NCBI RefSeq assembly: GCF_028553765.1
Contig: NZ_CP067134.1
Coordinates: 2,709,001-2,773,000, forward strand
Direction: 5' to 3'
DNA from: Paracoccus stylophorae
GTDB taxonomy: Bacteria > Pseudomonadota > Alphaproteobacteria > Rhodobacterales > Rhodobacteraceae
DNA: 64,000 nt
A program made the position numbers and the translations under genes. Shown here in pieces: positions 28,228 through 36,387 of the stretch. How positions within the stretch are numbered: the stretch's first letter is position 1; each line of letters starts with the position of its first letter. Under the pieces are notes generated by a model. That model was not told where the DNA came from. It worked only from the letters and a program-made list of their open reading frames with translations, and did no database searches.

Positions 28228-29553
28228 TCACAGGTAATCGCTGCGCTGCAACCCGTATTTCGCCATCTTCTCGTTCAGGGTCCGGCGCGGCAGGCACAAC
28301 TCCTCCATGACGCCGGCGATGCTGCCCTTGTGGCGGCGCATGGTGTTGTCGATCAGCATCTTCTCGAAGCTTTCGACATATTCCTTCAGCGGCTTGCCCT
28401 CGGTCGTGGTGGCCTGCTGGTTGTCCTCGCCATCGGCCATCAGCAGCGAGGCGATGGACCCCGATCCGCGCCGGTTCTGCAACACCGCGCGTTCGGCCAC
28501 GTTGATCAGCTGGCGGATATTGCCCGGCCACGGCGCCTGCAACAGCTGCGCGGCCTCCTGCGCGCTGACCTGCGGCGGCTCGCACCCGTATTCCTCGGAA
28601 AACTGTTCCGCCATGCGCGTGAACAGCGCCAGGATATCCTCGCCCCGCGCGCGCAAGGGCGGCAGCGTGATCTTCAGCGCCGACAGGCGATAGAACAGGT
28701 CGGGGCGCAGCGAATCCTCGGCCTTGCGCCCCTCGCCGCGCGCGTTCGAGATGGCGATGATCCGCGTCTCGGCCGGGCCGCCCTGATCGCTGATGAAGGC
28801 CAGCAGCCGCGCCTGCAACGGTTCCGACAATGCCTCGACATCCTCAAGACACAGCGTGCCGCCGCGGGCTTCCTCGACCGCGGGCAGACCGTCCTCGATC
28901 GGGCCGAACAGCCGCGCCGCCAGCGCCTCGTCGTTATAGGCGGCGCACGACACCGGCACGAATTTCTTCGACGCGCGCGGGCCGACCGCATGCAGCGCGT
29001 GGGCCACCAGCGTCTTGCCGGTCCCGGTCTCGCCGTCGATCAGCACATGCCCGTCGGCCTGCCCCAGATCCAGGATATCCTCGCGCAGACGTTCCATCAC
29101 CGGGCTGGCGCCGATCAGCTTGGACATGACCTGCTGCCCTTCCGACAGATCGCGGCGCAGGGCGCGGTTGTCCAGCGTCATCCGCCGCGCCTGCGTGGCC
29201 TTCTTGGCAAGCTGGGTCAGCTTGTCGGGGTTGAACGGCTTTTCCATGAAATCCATCGCGCCCAGACGCATCGCCTCGACCGCCATCGGCACATCGCCGT
29301 GCCCGGTGATCAGGATCACCGGCAGGCCGGAATCAAGGCCCATCAGCCGCTTGAGAAAGGCGATCCCGTCCATGCCGGGCATGCGGATGTCGGACACGAC
29401 AACGCCGGGCCAGTCCGCCCCGATCACCTTCAGCGCGTCTTCGGCGCTGGCAAAGCTTTCGGTCTCGAACCCCGACAGGACCAGCCACTGGCTGATCGAT
29501 TCCCGCATGTCGGGTTCGTCGTCAACAATCGCAATCTTCAATTTGCGAGACAT
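28228..29553 (-). CDS. dctD: DctD-type response regulator lacking the GAFTGA motif
   Basis: A 441-aa regulator. The receiver domain (residues 1-120) has the acidic pocket VDDEPD and the phospho-Asp in VVVSDIRMPG. The AAA+ domain (about 145-375) has Walker A GETGTGKTLVAHALH and the arginine-finger region RPDLFYRLSALKITLPPLR. A Fis-type DNA-binding helix is at the C-terminus. Odd: after CAAYNDEALAARLFG the sequence goes straight to PIEDG..., so the GAFTGA loop that contacts sigma-54 is missing, and Walker B reads GGTLCLEDVE rather than the usual LDE. It may therefore act with sigma-70 or without ATP hydrolysis. Paired with DctB, 21 bp upstream. Confidence 0.88.
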   Translation of the reverse strand: MSRKLKIAIVDDEPDMRESISQWLVLSGFETESFASAEDALKVIGADWPGVVVSDIRMPGMDGIAFLKRLMGLDSGLPVILITGHGDVPMAVEAMRLGAMDFMEKPFNPDKLTQLAKKATQARRMTLDNRALRRDLSEGQQVMSKLIGASPVMERLREDILDLGQADGHVLIDGETGTGKTLVAHALHAVGPRASKKFVPVSCAAYNDEALAARLFGPIEDGLPAVEEARGGTLCLEDVEALSEPLQARLLAFISDQGGPAETRIIAISNARGEGRKAEDSLRPDLFYRLSALKITLPPLRARGEDILALFTRMAEQFSEEYGCEPPQVSAQEAAQLLQAPWPGNIRQLINVAERAVLQNRRGSGSIASLLMADGEDNQQATTTEGKPLKEYVESFEKMLIDNTMRRHKGSIAGVMEELCLPRRTLNEKMAKYGLQRSDYL

Positions 29554-29574
29554 CGCATCACCTCTCTCGATCCA

Positions 29575-31368
29575 TCATTCGGCGGCCAGCGCCTCGCGGG
29601 TTTCTCCGGGCCGGTGCAACGGCAACTCGACCTGAAAGACGGCACCGCCTTCATTAGCATTATGCGCCGTCAGACGCCCCCCGAAATCCGCCACGATCGA
29701 GGACGAGATCGCCAGCCCCAGCCCGGTCCCCTCGCCGGGTTTCTTGGTTGTCCAGAAGGGTTCAAACAGCTTTTCCAGATCCGAGACACCCGGACCGTTA
29801 TCGCGCACGGACACATAGGCGTGAGCGCCGGCCTCGACCGTGATCTCGATCGCCGCGTCGCGCCGGTCGCGGACCGCGTCCACCGCGTTGCGCAGCAGGT
29901 TGATGATGACCTGTTCCAGCCGGATGCGGTCGGCCATCACCATGATCCGCCCGCGCGGCGCGCTGCGGGTCACGCGGATCGACCGCGTGCGCAGTTGCGG
30001 CTCCATCATGGTCAGCGCGGAACTGACGGCGGCGCGCAGATCCACCGGCTCGACCGCCTCGCCGCCCTTGCGGGCATAGGATTTCAGTTGCCGCGTGATG
30101 GCGTTCATCCGCTCGATCAGATCGTCGATACGCTGGAAACTGGACAGCGCCTCTTCGCTGCGCCCGCGTTGCAGCAGCAGCCGCGCCCCCGCCAGATAGG
30201 TCTTCATCGCGGCCAGCGGCTGGTTCAGCTCGTGGCTGACGCCCGCCGACATCTCGCCCAGGGCGGCCAGTTTCGACGATTGCTGCACCGTCTGTTCGGC
30301 CACGCGCAATTCCTTCTGCACCCGCTCGCGCTCGGCGATCTCGCGCGTCAGCCGCGCGTTCAGCGCCCGCAGATCGGCCGATTCCCGCATGAAGGCGACC
30401 GACTGCATCCGCGCCCGCCGCGACAGCAGCCAGAAGGTCAGCGCCAGCAGGATGGCGAACCCCATGATCTCCAGCGCCAGGACCGCGTTCACCCGCTCGC
30501 GCGTCGAGGCATAGGTGGTGAACGCGATCATCTTCCAGCCGCGGAACGCGATGCGCTGTTCGCTGCGCATCACCGCGCGCCCCGCCAGATAGGCGTCGGC
30601 CGGCGTCGCCGTCCAGTCCGCCGTCACCTGGAACGCCCGCTGGATCGCGGATGGGGCCGAACGGACCTGCAACGCCTCGGGGACGGTCAGCCCGCGCCAG
30701 CGCGGCTCGGTCGACAGGATGATCGCGCCCTCGCTGTCGGTCACGACGACGGCCTCGGCGATGCCGGCCCATTGCCGTTCAAGCTGGCTCAGATCCGCAC
30801 CGACGACGATCACGCCCAGCGTCTTGCCGTCCGCGACGATGGCGCGGGAATGGTTGAACTCGTAAGCGCCGGTTTCCGTGGTCGAGATGCTGAACACCGT
30901 GTCGCGCGACCGCAGCGCCTCGACGTAATAGGGCGACAGCGCGTTGTTGGTGCCGATCTGATAGCGGTCGGTCGATCCCACCGTCCGCCCGGTCGCATCC
31001 AGCAGCCGGATCGAGCCTGCCCCGATCTCTTTCTGCGCGGCGATCAGCTGCGCCGATGTGGTCGAGAAATCGTTGCTGGTCAGCGCCCCGATCAGGGCCG
31101 GATCGCGGGCCAGCAGCCGCGGCACCACCTCGTTTCGGTCCAGTTCCGCGCGCAGATTGCCGGTATACAGCGCCAGCCGCAGATCGGCCCGCATCCGCGT
31201 ATTCTCGGCAAAGCGTTCGGTCAGCCAGGCATTGGTGATCCAGATCGCCGCCAGCGCGGTCAGAAAGATCAGCGCCACCGCCAGCCGCAGCCACCACGGA
31301 TTGGCGAGCTGCGGCCCGACCCGGACCGCCCGCTTGGCCGTGCTCTGTTTCGGCTGTTTCTGGGTCAC
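29575..31368 (-). CDS. dctB: DctB-type sensor histidine kinase
   Basis: A 597-aa membrane kinase. TM1 is near residues 27-47 (LRLAVALIFLTALAAIWITNAW) and TM2 near 305-325. The region between them is a double-CACHE-like sensor typical of C4-dicarboxylate sensing. The HisKA motif is GVSHELNQPLAAMKTYLAG with the phosphorylated His. ATP-binding boxes are NLLRNAVDAVRD, VRDNGPGVSD and GTGLGLAIS. With the downstream regulator it forms a two-component system. No DctPQM or DctA transporter gene lies within this window, so the target is elsewhere or not dicarboxylate uptake. Confidence 0.92.
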   Translation of the reverse strand: MTQKQPKQSTAKRAVRVGPQLANPWWLRLAVALIFLTALAAIWITNAWLTERFAENTRMRADLRLALYTGNLRAELDRNEVVPRLLARDPALIGALTSNDFSTTSAQLIAAQKEIGAGSIRLLDATGRTVGSTDRYQIGTNNALSPYYVEALRSRDTVFSISTTETGAYEFNHSRAIVADGKTLGVIVVGADLSQLERQWAGIAEAVVVTDSEGAIILSTEPRWRGLTVPEALQVRSAPSAIQRAFQVTADWTATPADAYLAGRAVMRSEQRIAFRGWKMIAFTTYASTRERVNAVLALEIMGFAILLALTFWLLSRRARMQSVAFMRESADLRALNARLTREIAERERVQKELRVAEQTVQQSSKLAALGEMSAGVSHELNQPLAAMKTYLAGARLLLQRGRSEEALSSFQRIDDLIERMNAITRQLKSYARKGGEAVEPVDLRAAVSSALTMMEPQLRTRSIRVTRSAPRGRIMVMADRIRLEQVIINLLRNAVDAVRDRRDAAIEITVEAGAHAYVSVRDNGPGVSDLEKLFEPFWTTKKPGEGTGLGLAISSSIVADFGGRLTAHNANEGGAVFQVELPLHRPGETREALAAE

Positions 31369-31430
31369 CGCGTCAATCCGACGAAATCGCTCGCTGACGC
31401 AATCTAGGCGCGGAATCGACTTCGCTCAAG

Positions 31431-32102
31431 TCAGGCGTTCTGCAGGCTGCCCACCAGCGACGAAAACAGCGCCGCCCCGTCGGTGCCGCCCAGGGCCGGA
31501 TCGGCCGCGCGTTCGGGATGCGGCATCATGCCCAGAACGCGGCGGTTTTCCGACAGGACCCCGGCAATATCGGCCACCGACCCGTTGACGCCGGGAGCAT
31601 AGGTAAAGGCGATCCGGTCCTGATCGCGCAACGCCGCCAGCCCGTCCGCGTCGATCTGGTAATTGCCGTCGTGATGGGCGACGGGAACCCTGATCGTCTG
31701 CCCCGACCGGTAACCGCGGGTAAAATCGCTGTCGGCGGTGGCCACGCGCAGCACGGCCTCCGGCCGGCAGATGAAGGTCAGCCCCCGGTTGCGCATCAGC
31801 GCGCCGGGCAGCAGCTTCAATTCGGTCAGCACCTGGAACCCGTTGCAGATCCCCAGCACGAACCCGCCCCGCGCCGCATGGTCGCGCAGCGCGCGCGCAA
31901 TGGGCGAATGGGCGGCAATCGCCCCGCAGCGCAGATAATCGCCAAAGGAGAACCCGCCAGGCACCGCGACCAGATCCGTGCCTGCGGGCAGCGAATCGTC
32001 CTTGTGCCAGACGCGGGCGACCCGCGCCCCGGCCCGATCCAGCGCCACGGCCAGATCGCGATCGCAGTTCGATCCCGGAAATGTGATGACGGCGGCTTTC
32101 AT
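31431..32102 (-). CDS. purQ: Phosphoribosylformylglycinamidine synthase subunit PurQ
   Basis: A 223-aa glutaminase subunit supplying ammonia to PurL in purine synthesis. Seen: [17 protein letters not shown] at the start, [22 protein letters not shown] with the nucleophile Cys, [13 protein letters not shown] and the C-terminal catalytic region [11 protein letters not shown]. Length is standard for PurQ. PurS and PurL are not in this window. The larger in-frame extension upstream runs across the divergent gene and was rejected. Confidence 0.95.
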   Translation of the reverse strand: MKAAVITFPGSNCDRDLAVALDRAGARVARVWHKDDSLPAGTDLVAVPGGFSFGDYLRCGAIAAHSPIARALRDHAARGGFVLGICNGFQVLTELKLLPGALMRNRGLTFICRPEAVLRVATADSDFTRGYRSGQTIRVPVAHHDGNYQIDADGLAALRDQDRIAFTYAPGVNGSVADIAGVLSENRRVLGMMPHPERAADPALGGTDGAALFSSLVGSLQNA

Positions 32103-32223
32103 GTCGCGAACTCCGATGGTTGCGGCCCCGATCCGATACCCGATCCGCGCCGGTTTGAAAAGCCGCCGCGCCGTGCCGCGCAAAGGTGATCGACAGACCG
32201 GCATCGGGAACGTAAAATTCGGC

Positions 32224-33135
32224 ATGAAAAACATCTTCCCATCAGCAATTTCGCGCAGCGCGGCGGTCGCGACGTTCTCCGTCGGCCTCGCCTGTTCCCT
32301 GCCCTTCGCCGCCTCGGCGCAGGATGCGGTGACGCTGGACGGCGTCGCCATCGACGCGGCCGACGACAACCGGTTCTTCACCCGCCTGGGCGGCACGGTG
32401 CGCGACGATGTCAGCTATTCCGGCCTTCAGCCGGGACAGGACTATACCCTGACGGCGGTCCTGATCGACCCGGCCACGGGGCAAGAGGCGGGTCAGCCTG
32501 TCTCGCACGGCTTTACCGCCGATGCGGCGCAGGGCAGCGTCAGCATCGAACTGCCGGTCGCGCCCAATCGCACGCCCTCGAATCAGGATTTCGTCGTGGC
32601 GCTGAAACTGTTCGCCGGCCCCGACGGTTCGGGCGATCCGCTGGCCGAAGCCGCCGATCCCGACGACGCCGATCAGGCGATCCAGGTCCACGCGATCCAA
32701 AGCATCTCGGTGACGGCGGCGGACGCGGCGGACGGCGATTCGATGCTGGACCCGGCCGGCGGCACCATCGCGGCCCGCGTCCAGCACCGCAATCTGGTCG
32801 CCGGCTATTCCTATACGATCTGGGGCCAGTTGCTGTCCGCCAGCGGCCAGTCCACGGCGATCTATGCCAGCATCCCCGAATACGTGCCCACCGAAATGGA
32901 CGGCGAAGTGACGCTGGAATTCACCGTCCCCGAGGGGTTCGAGGGGGTCAGGCTGGTGCCCTCGGTCGGGCTCTATCACGCCAACCGGGTGACGCTTGGC
33001 GATGACGGCTGGCTGACCTATCTGCCAGATGCGCCGAACCCGGTGATGATCGCCTCGGACCCGGACGTGCAGGCGCCGGCCAAGCTGATCAGCATCGGCA
33101 CCCCGTTCGAGGATCTGCCCGCCGACGACGGCTGA
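32224..33135 (+). CDS. Secreted protein with two T-Q ester (VaFE-like) domains
   Basis: A 303-aa exported protein. Signal peptide [18 protein letters not shown]... ends at ASA before QDAV. Domain 1 (about 32-160) has the pattern [20 protein letters not shown] followed by IDPATGQE, and ends with DADQAIQV. Domain 2 (about 165-295) has [19 protein letters not shown]. The VxYxxLxPGxxYTLxxxLxDxxTG signature is that of the T-Q ester-bond/VaFE repeats of Gram-positive surface proteins, and the Gln near the domain end could be the cross-link residue. No anchor motif or membrane helix follows, so the product is probably periplasmic or secreted. Function unknown. Confidence 0.72.
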   Translation: MKNIFPSAISRSAAVATFSVGLACSLPFAASAQDAVTLDGVAIDAADDNRFFTRLGGTVRDDVSYSGLQPGQDYTLTAVLIDPATGQEAGQPVSHGFTADAAQGSVSIELPVAPNRTPSNQDFVVALKLFAGPDGSGDPLAEAADPDDADQAIQVHAIQSISVTAADAADGDSMLDPAGGTIAARVQHRNLVAGYSYTIWGQLLSASGQSTAIYASIPEYVPTEMDGEVTLEFTVPEGFEGVRLVPSVGLYHANRVTLGDDGWLTYLPDAPNPVMIASDPDVQAPAKLISIGTPFEDLPADDG

Positions 33136-33164
33136 ACGACCGCTCGGCCGGCCACATGAAAAAA

Positions 33165-33191
33165 GGGGCCGCGCGGCAATCGCGCGGCCCC
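33165..33191. terminator. Bidirectional intrinsic terminator between the VaFE-like gene and icd
   Basis: Perfect 11-bp stem: GGGGCCGCGCG (33165-33175), loop GCAAT, CGCGCGGCCCC (33181-33191). On the minus strand six T follow, ideal for icd. On the plus strand TTGTCGTTT follows, weaker for the VaFE-like gene. Confidence 0.9.
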
Positions 33192-33193
33192 TT

Positions 33194-33227
33194 GTCGTTT
33201 CGTCTGCGGGGTCGTTTCGTCTGCGGG
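33194..33227 (+). repeat. 17-bp perfect tandem duplication
   Basis: GTCGTTTCGTCTGCGGG occurs twice back to back (33194-33210 and 33211-33227), between the terminator hairpin and the icd stop codon. It looks like a small slippage duplication with no obvious function. Confidence 0.85.
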
Positions 33228-33236
33228 CGTGCCGGA

Positions 33237-34448
33237 TCAGGCCAGCGCCTTGTTCAGATACTCGTCGACCTTTTCCAGATAGCCCATCGTGGTCAGCCAT
33301 TTCTGGTCCGGCCCGACCAGCAGCGCCAGATCCTTGGTCATGAACCCGTCCTCGACCGCCTGCACCGTGACCTTTTCCAGCGTCGTGGCAAAGTTCATCA
33401 GCGCGTCGTTGTCGTCCAGCTTGGCGCGATGCTTCAGCCCGCCGGTCCAGGCAAAGATCGACGCGATCGAGTTGGTCGAGGTCGCATTGCCCTTCTGATG
33501 TTCGCGGTAATGGCGGGTGACGGTGCCGTGCGCGGCCTCGGATTCGACGATCTTGCCGTCCGGCGTCATCAGCACGCTGGTCATCAGACCCAGGCTGCCG
33601 AACCCCTGCGCGACGGTGTCGGACTGCACGTCGCCGTCATAGTTCTTGCAGGCCCAGACATAGCCGCCCGACCATTTCATCGCGCTGGCCACCATGTCGT
33701 CGATCAGACGATGTTCATAGGTGATGCCGGCCTTCTCGAACTTGTCAGCGAATTCCTCGTCGAAGACCTGCTGGAACAGATCCTTGAAACGCCCGTCATA
33801 GGCTTTCAGGATCGTGTTCTTGGTGGACAGATAGACCGGCACACCGCGCGACAGGCCGTAATTCATGCTGGCGCGGGCGAAATCGCGGATCGAATCGTCC
33901 AGGTTGTACATCGCCATGGCCACGCCCGAGCCGGGCGACTGGAACACCTCGTGCTCAATGGTCTCGCCGTCGTCGCCCACGAACTTGATCGTCAGCTTGC
34001 CCTTGCCCGGAAAGCGGAAATCGGTGGCGCGATACTGGTCGCCGAATGCGTGGCGGCCGACGATGATCGGCTGCGTCCAGCCCGGCACAAGGCGCGGCAC
34101 GTTCTTGCAGATGATCGGCTCGCGAAAGATCACGCCGCCCAGGATGTTGCGGATCGTGCCGTTGGGGCTGCGCCACATCTTTTTCAGGCCGAATTCCTCG
34201 ACGCGGGCCTCGTCGGGGGTGATCGTGGCGCATTTTACGCCGACGCCGTATTGCTTGATCGCCTCGGCCGCGTCCACGGTGATCTGGTCGTCGGTGCGGT
34301 CCCGCTCCTCGATGCCCAGATCATAATATTTCAGGTCGATGTCCAGATAGGGCAGGATCAGCTTCTGCTTGATGAAGTCCCAGATGATCCGGGTCATTTC
34401 GTCGCCGTCAAGCTCGACGACGGGGTTCTCTACCTTGATCTTCGACAT
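33237..34448 (-). CDS. icd: NADP-dependent isocitrate dehydrogenase
   Basis: A 403-aa TCA-cycle enzyme converting isocitrate to 2-oxoglutarate with NADPH formation. It belongs to the eukaryote-like (type II) class of about 400 aa rather than the E. coli type. Seen: [93 protein letters not shown] with metal-binding Asp residues, and GTVTRHYR. The start [10 protein letters not shown] is the family N-terminus. Confidence 0.97.
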   Translation of the reverse strand: MSKIKVENPVVELDGDEMTRIIWDFIKQKLILPYLDIDLKYYDLGIEERDRTDDQITVDAAEAIKQYGVGVKCATITPDEARVEEFGLKKMWRSPNGTIRNILGGVIFREPIICKNVPRLVPGWTQPIIVGRHAFGDQYRATDFRFPGKGKLTIKFVGDDGETIEHEVFQSPGSGVAMAMYNLDDSIRDFARASMNYGLSRGVPVYLSTKNTILKAYDGRFKDLFQQVFDEEFADKFEKAGITYEHRLIDDMVASAMKWSGGYVWACKNYDGDVQSDTVAQGFGSLGLMTSVLMTPDGKIVESEAAHGTVTRHYREHQKGNATSTNSIASIFAWTGGLKHRAKLDDNDALMNFATTLEKVTVQAVEDGFMTKDLALLVGPDQKWLTTMGYLEKVDEYLNKALA

Positions 34449-34530
34449 GCATGGCCCCCTTGGCGTTGGATTTGCTGCTGTGCGCCCTATAGCCGCATTC
34501 GGCGCGGAATGAAAGACGGTATGCCATGGT

Positions 34531-34632
34531 ATGCACTTTGCCCGCCGATGCGCGATCGCTTGCATTTGCATCGAAACTGCCGAATTCGACAGCTTCACGC
34601 GCGCGGCCGCCGCCGCTATCGCTGACGCGTAG
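34531..34632 (+). pseudogene. Possible LysR-type regulator remnant (N-terminal helix fragment)
   Basis: A 33-codon frame in the icd/Hint intergenic region. Its segment [19 protein letters not shown] resembles the start of a LysR helix-turn-helix (the usual pattern is ETGSFTRAAxxL), and TAG follows at once. No other part of a LysR protein is found nearby. This may be a decayed leftover or chance; confidence is low. Confidence 0.25.
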
Positions 34633-34661
34633 TTGTTACCAGTTCACCGGATTTGTTTGTC

Positions 34662-35822
34662 ATGCCCGTCTACAGAATGATCTTCCTTGGAAACCTGCCC
34701 GACATGGACGTGGTCGAGCAGGGGTGGTTCCGTCCCGATTACGACGCCGAACGCGCGGTCCAGATCCTGCGCGGCCAGACCTTCGGAAACGCCGCGAACC
34801 CGCTTTACCAGAACGTCCTGAACGTTTCGATGAACGAACGCAACGGCGACGGCCGGATCGACCTGAACAACGCGCCGGGGCGTCAGGAAACCGTCAGCTA
34901 CCGTCTGGACGGCACCAACCACGAGGCCGAGATCGACAGCACGGTCCGCATCCGCAATGTCGACATCACCCGGCAACTGCCCGATGGCCGCACCGACACC
35001 GTCACCACCACGCTGCGGATGTTCCAGGACACCGAAGGCAACACCTTCCTGATGCCGCCGCCCCTGGGCGGAGGAGAGCGGGGCGAGGTCGCCGGCGTCA
35101 CCGAATATCCGATCATCGGCATCCGGCTGCCCAGCAATTCGCGTGATTTCGTGACGGAATACGGCAGCGTCTATACCGACCGCTACGACGTCACCAGCTT
35201 CGTGCCGTGCTTCACCGCCGGCACGATGATCCTGACCGATCGCGGCGAACGCCGGATCGAGGATCTGGCCGTCGGCGATCTGGTCTGGACCCGCGATCAC
35301 GGGTTCCAGCCGATCCGCTGGCGCGGCCTGCGCGACCTCGACCGCCGCGATCTTCTGGCCATTCCGCGCATCCGCCCGATCCGCATCCGCGCGCATGCCC
35401 TGGGGCCGAACCGCCCCGCCACCGATCTGACCGTCTCGCCCCAGCACCGGATTCTGGTCCGGTCCCGGATCGCGCAGCGCATGTTCGGCACCGCCGAGTT
35501 GCTGGTCGCCGCCCGCCAGCTGACCGAGATCGAGGGCATCGACGAGGTGACCGACAGCGACCGCGTCACCTATGTCCACCTGATGTTCGACCGGCACGAG
35601 GTGCTGATGTCGAACGGCGCCGAAACCGAATCGCTCTATCCCGGACCGCAGGCGATGGCGGCACTGGGCACGGACGCGGTGGCGGAAATCCTCACGATCT
35701 TTCCGCAACTGGGGACGGCGCGGGATCGCTTTCCCGAAGCCCGCCCCTTCGCAGCCGGGGGCCGCGCGCGCGCCCTTGCCCATCGTCACGCCGCCAACCG
35801 CCAACCGCTGTTCGGCACGTGA
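34662..35822 (+). CDS. Hint-domain protein
   Basis: A 386-aa protein. Residues 1-180 form an N-terminal domain without signal peptide that I do not recognise. A Hint (Hedgehog/intein) domain begins at Cys183: VPCFTAGTMILTDRGERRIEDLAVGDLVWTRD, with VSPQHRILV carrying the block-B type His further on. The domain is of the Hint_2 kind common in Rhodobacterales. The protein runs about 55 residues past the last Hint-like block with no obvious C-extein start, so self-cleavage after the N-terminal domain is possible but unproven. Start: ATG at 34662; an in-frame TTG three codons earlier is less likely. Confidence 0.82.
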   Translation: MPVYRMIFLGNLPDMDVVEQGWFRPDYDAERAVQILRGQTFGNAANPLYQNVLNVSMNERNGDGRIDLNNAPGRQETVSYRLDGTNHEAEIDSTVRIRNVDITRQLPDGRTDTVTTTLRMFQDTEGNTFLMPPPLGGGERGEVAGVTEYPIIGIRLPSNSRDFVTEYGSVYTDRYDVTSFVPCFTAGTMILTDRGERRIEDLAVGDLVWTRDHGFQPIRWRGLRDLDRRDLLAIPRIRPIRIRAHALGPNRPATDLTVSPQHRILVRSRIAQRMFGTAELLVAARQLTEIEGIDEVTDSDRVTYVHLMFDRHEVLMSNGAETESLYPGPQAMAALGTDAVAEILTIFPQLGTARDRFPEARPFAAGGRARALAHRHAANRQPLFGT

Positions 35823-35825
35823 AAA

Positions 35826-35850
35826 GGGCGCCGGAGCATATCCGGCGCCC
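35826..35850. terminator. Bidirectional intrinsic terminator after the Hint gene
   Basis: 10-bp perfect stem GGGCGCCGGA (35826-35835), loop GCATA, TCCGGCGCCC (35841-35850), then TTCCTTCC on the plus strand. On the minus strand TTTTCA follows, so it can also serve the convergent gene ending at 35902. Confidence 0.88.
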
Positions 35851-35901
35851 TTCCTTCCCTCCGATGCCGCCCGTCAGACGCGCGACACCTGCCGCCGATG
35901 A

Positions 35902-36342
35902 TCAAAGACCGGCAGCTTCGCAATCGGCAAGGGTGATGTCCTGAAGGTTGAGGGTGGCCACCTCCGCTTCGGCATCCACATTCCCGGAATTTCCGTCCGC
36001 CGCCACGTCGGTTTCGCCGACCATGCCATCGGCGGCCTCATTGGCGTCGCTTTCGCCGGCATTCGGGTTGCCCTCATTCCCCGCCACCACATCCTCGTTG
36101 CTGGCATCGCCAAGGTCGGAGGCATCCGCGTTCGCCTCAAGCCCCGTGGTGTCGGGATTACCGGTATTGCCCGGGGCAACATCGGTCGTGGCACCGCCTG
36201 CCGCCAGCATCTCGCAATGGGCGGTCACCGCAGCCAGATCGCCGCTGGTGATTTCCTGTCCGCCGATCATGGTCTGACCGAACGCGGCACCGCCGAATGC
36301 CATTCCGGTCACGGCGCTGATAGCCAGGATATTGATTTTCAT
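35902..36342 (-). CDS. Small acidic secreted protein with Gly-Asn repeats
   Basis: A 146-aa protein with signal peptide MKINILAISAVTGMAFGGAA and cleavage probably after AFG before QTM. The mature chain is strongly acidic, with irregular repeats around GN: APGNTGNPDT, VAGNEGNPNA, AADGNSGNVD. Two Cys flank the repetitive part (HCEML and the C-terminal DCEAAGL) and could pair. GGGGTAGAG precedes the ATG. I do not recognise a family. Its acidic, Asp/Glu/Asn-rich centre could bind calcium, but that is inference. Confidence 0.72.
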   Translation of the reverse strand: MKINILAISAVTGMAFGGAAFGQTMIGGQEITSGDLAAVTAHCEMLAAGGATTDVAPGNTGNPDTTGLEANADASDLGDASNEDVVAGNEGNPNAGESDANEAADGMVGETDVAADGNSGNVDAEAEVATLNLQDITLADCEAAGL

Positions 36343-36387
36343 AACTCTACCCCTGATGGTGATGTGTCTGATACAGTCCTCAACACG

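Noticed and set aside
28102..31407. A 1101-codon open frame on the plus strand
   Set aside because: It runs antisense to metZ, dctD and dctB, which have full family motifs. His/Arg/Gln-rich low-complexity translation is typical of an open antisense frame in GC-rich coding DNA.
33165..33227. CRISPR-like repeat near the icd terminator
   Set aside because: Only two direct copies without spacers; a simple tandem duplication beside a terminator hairpin.
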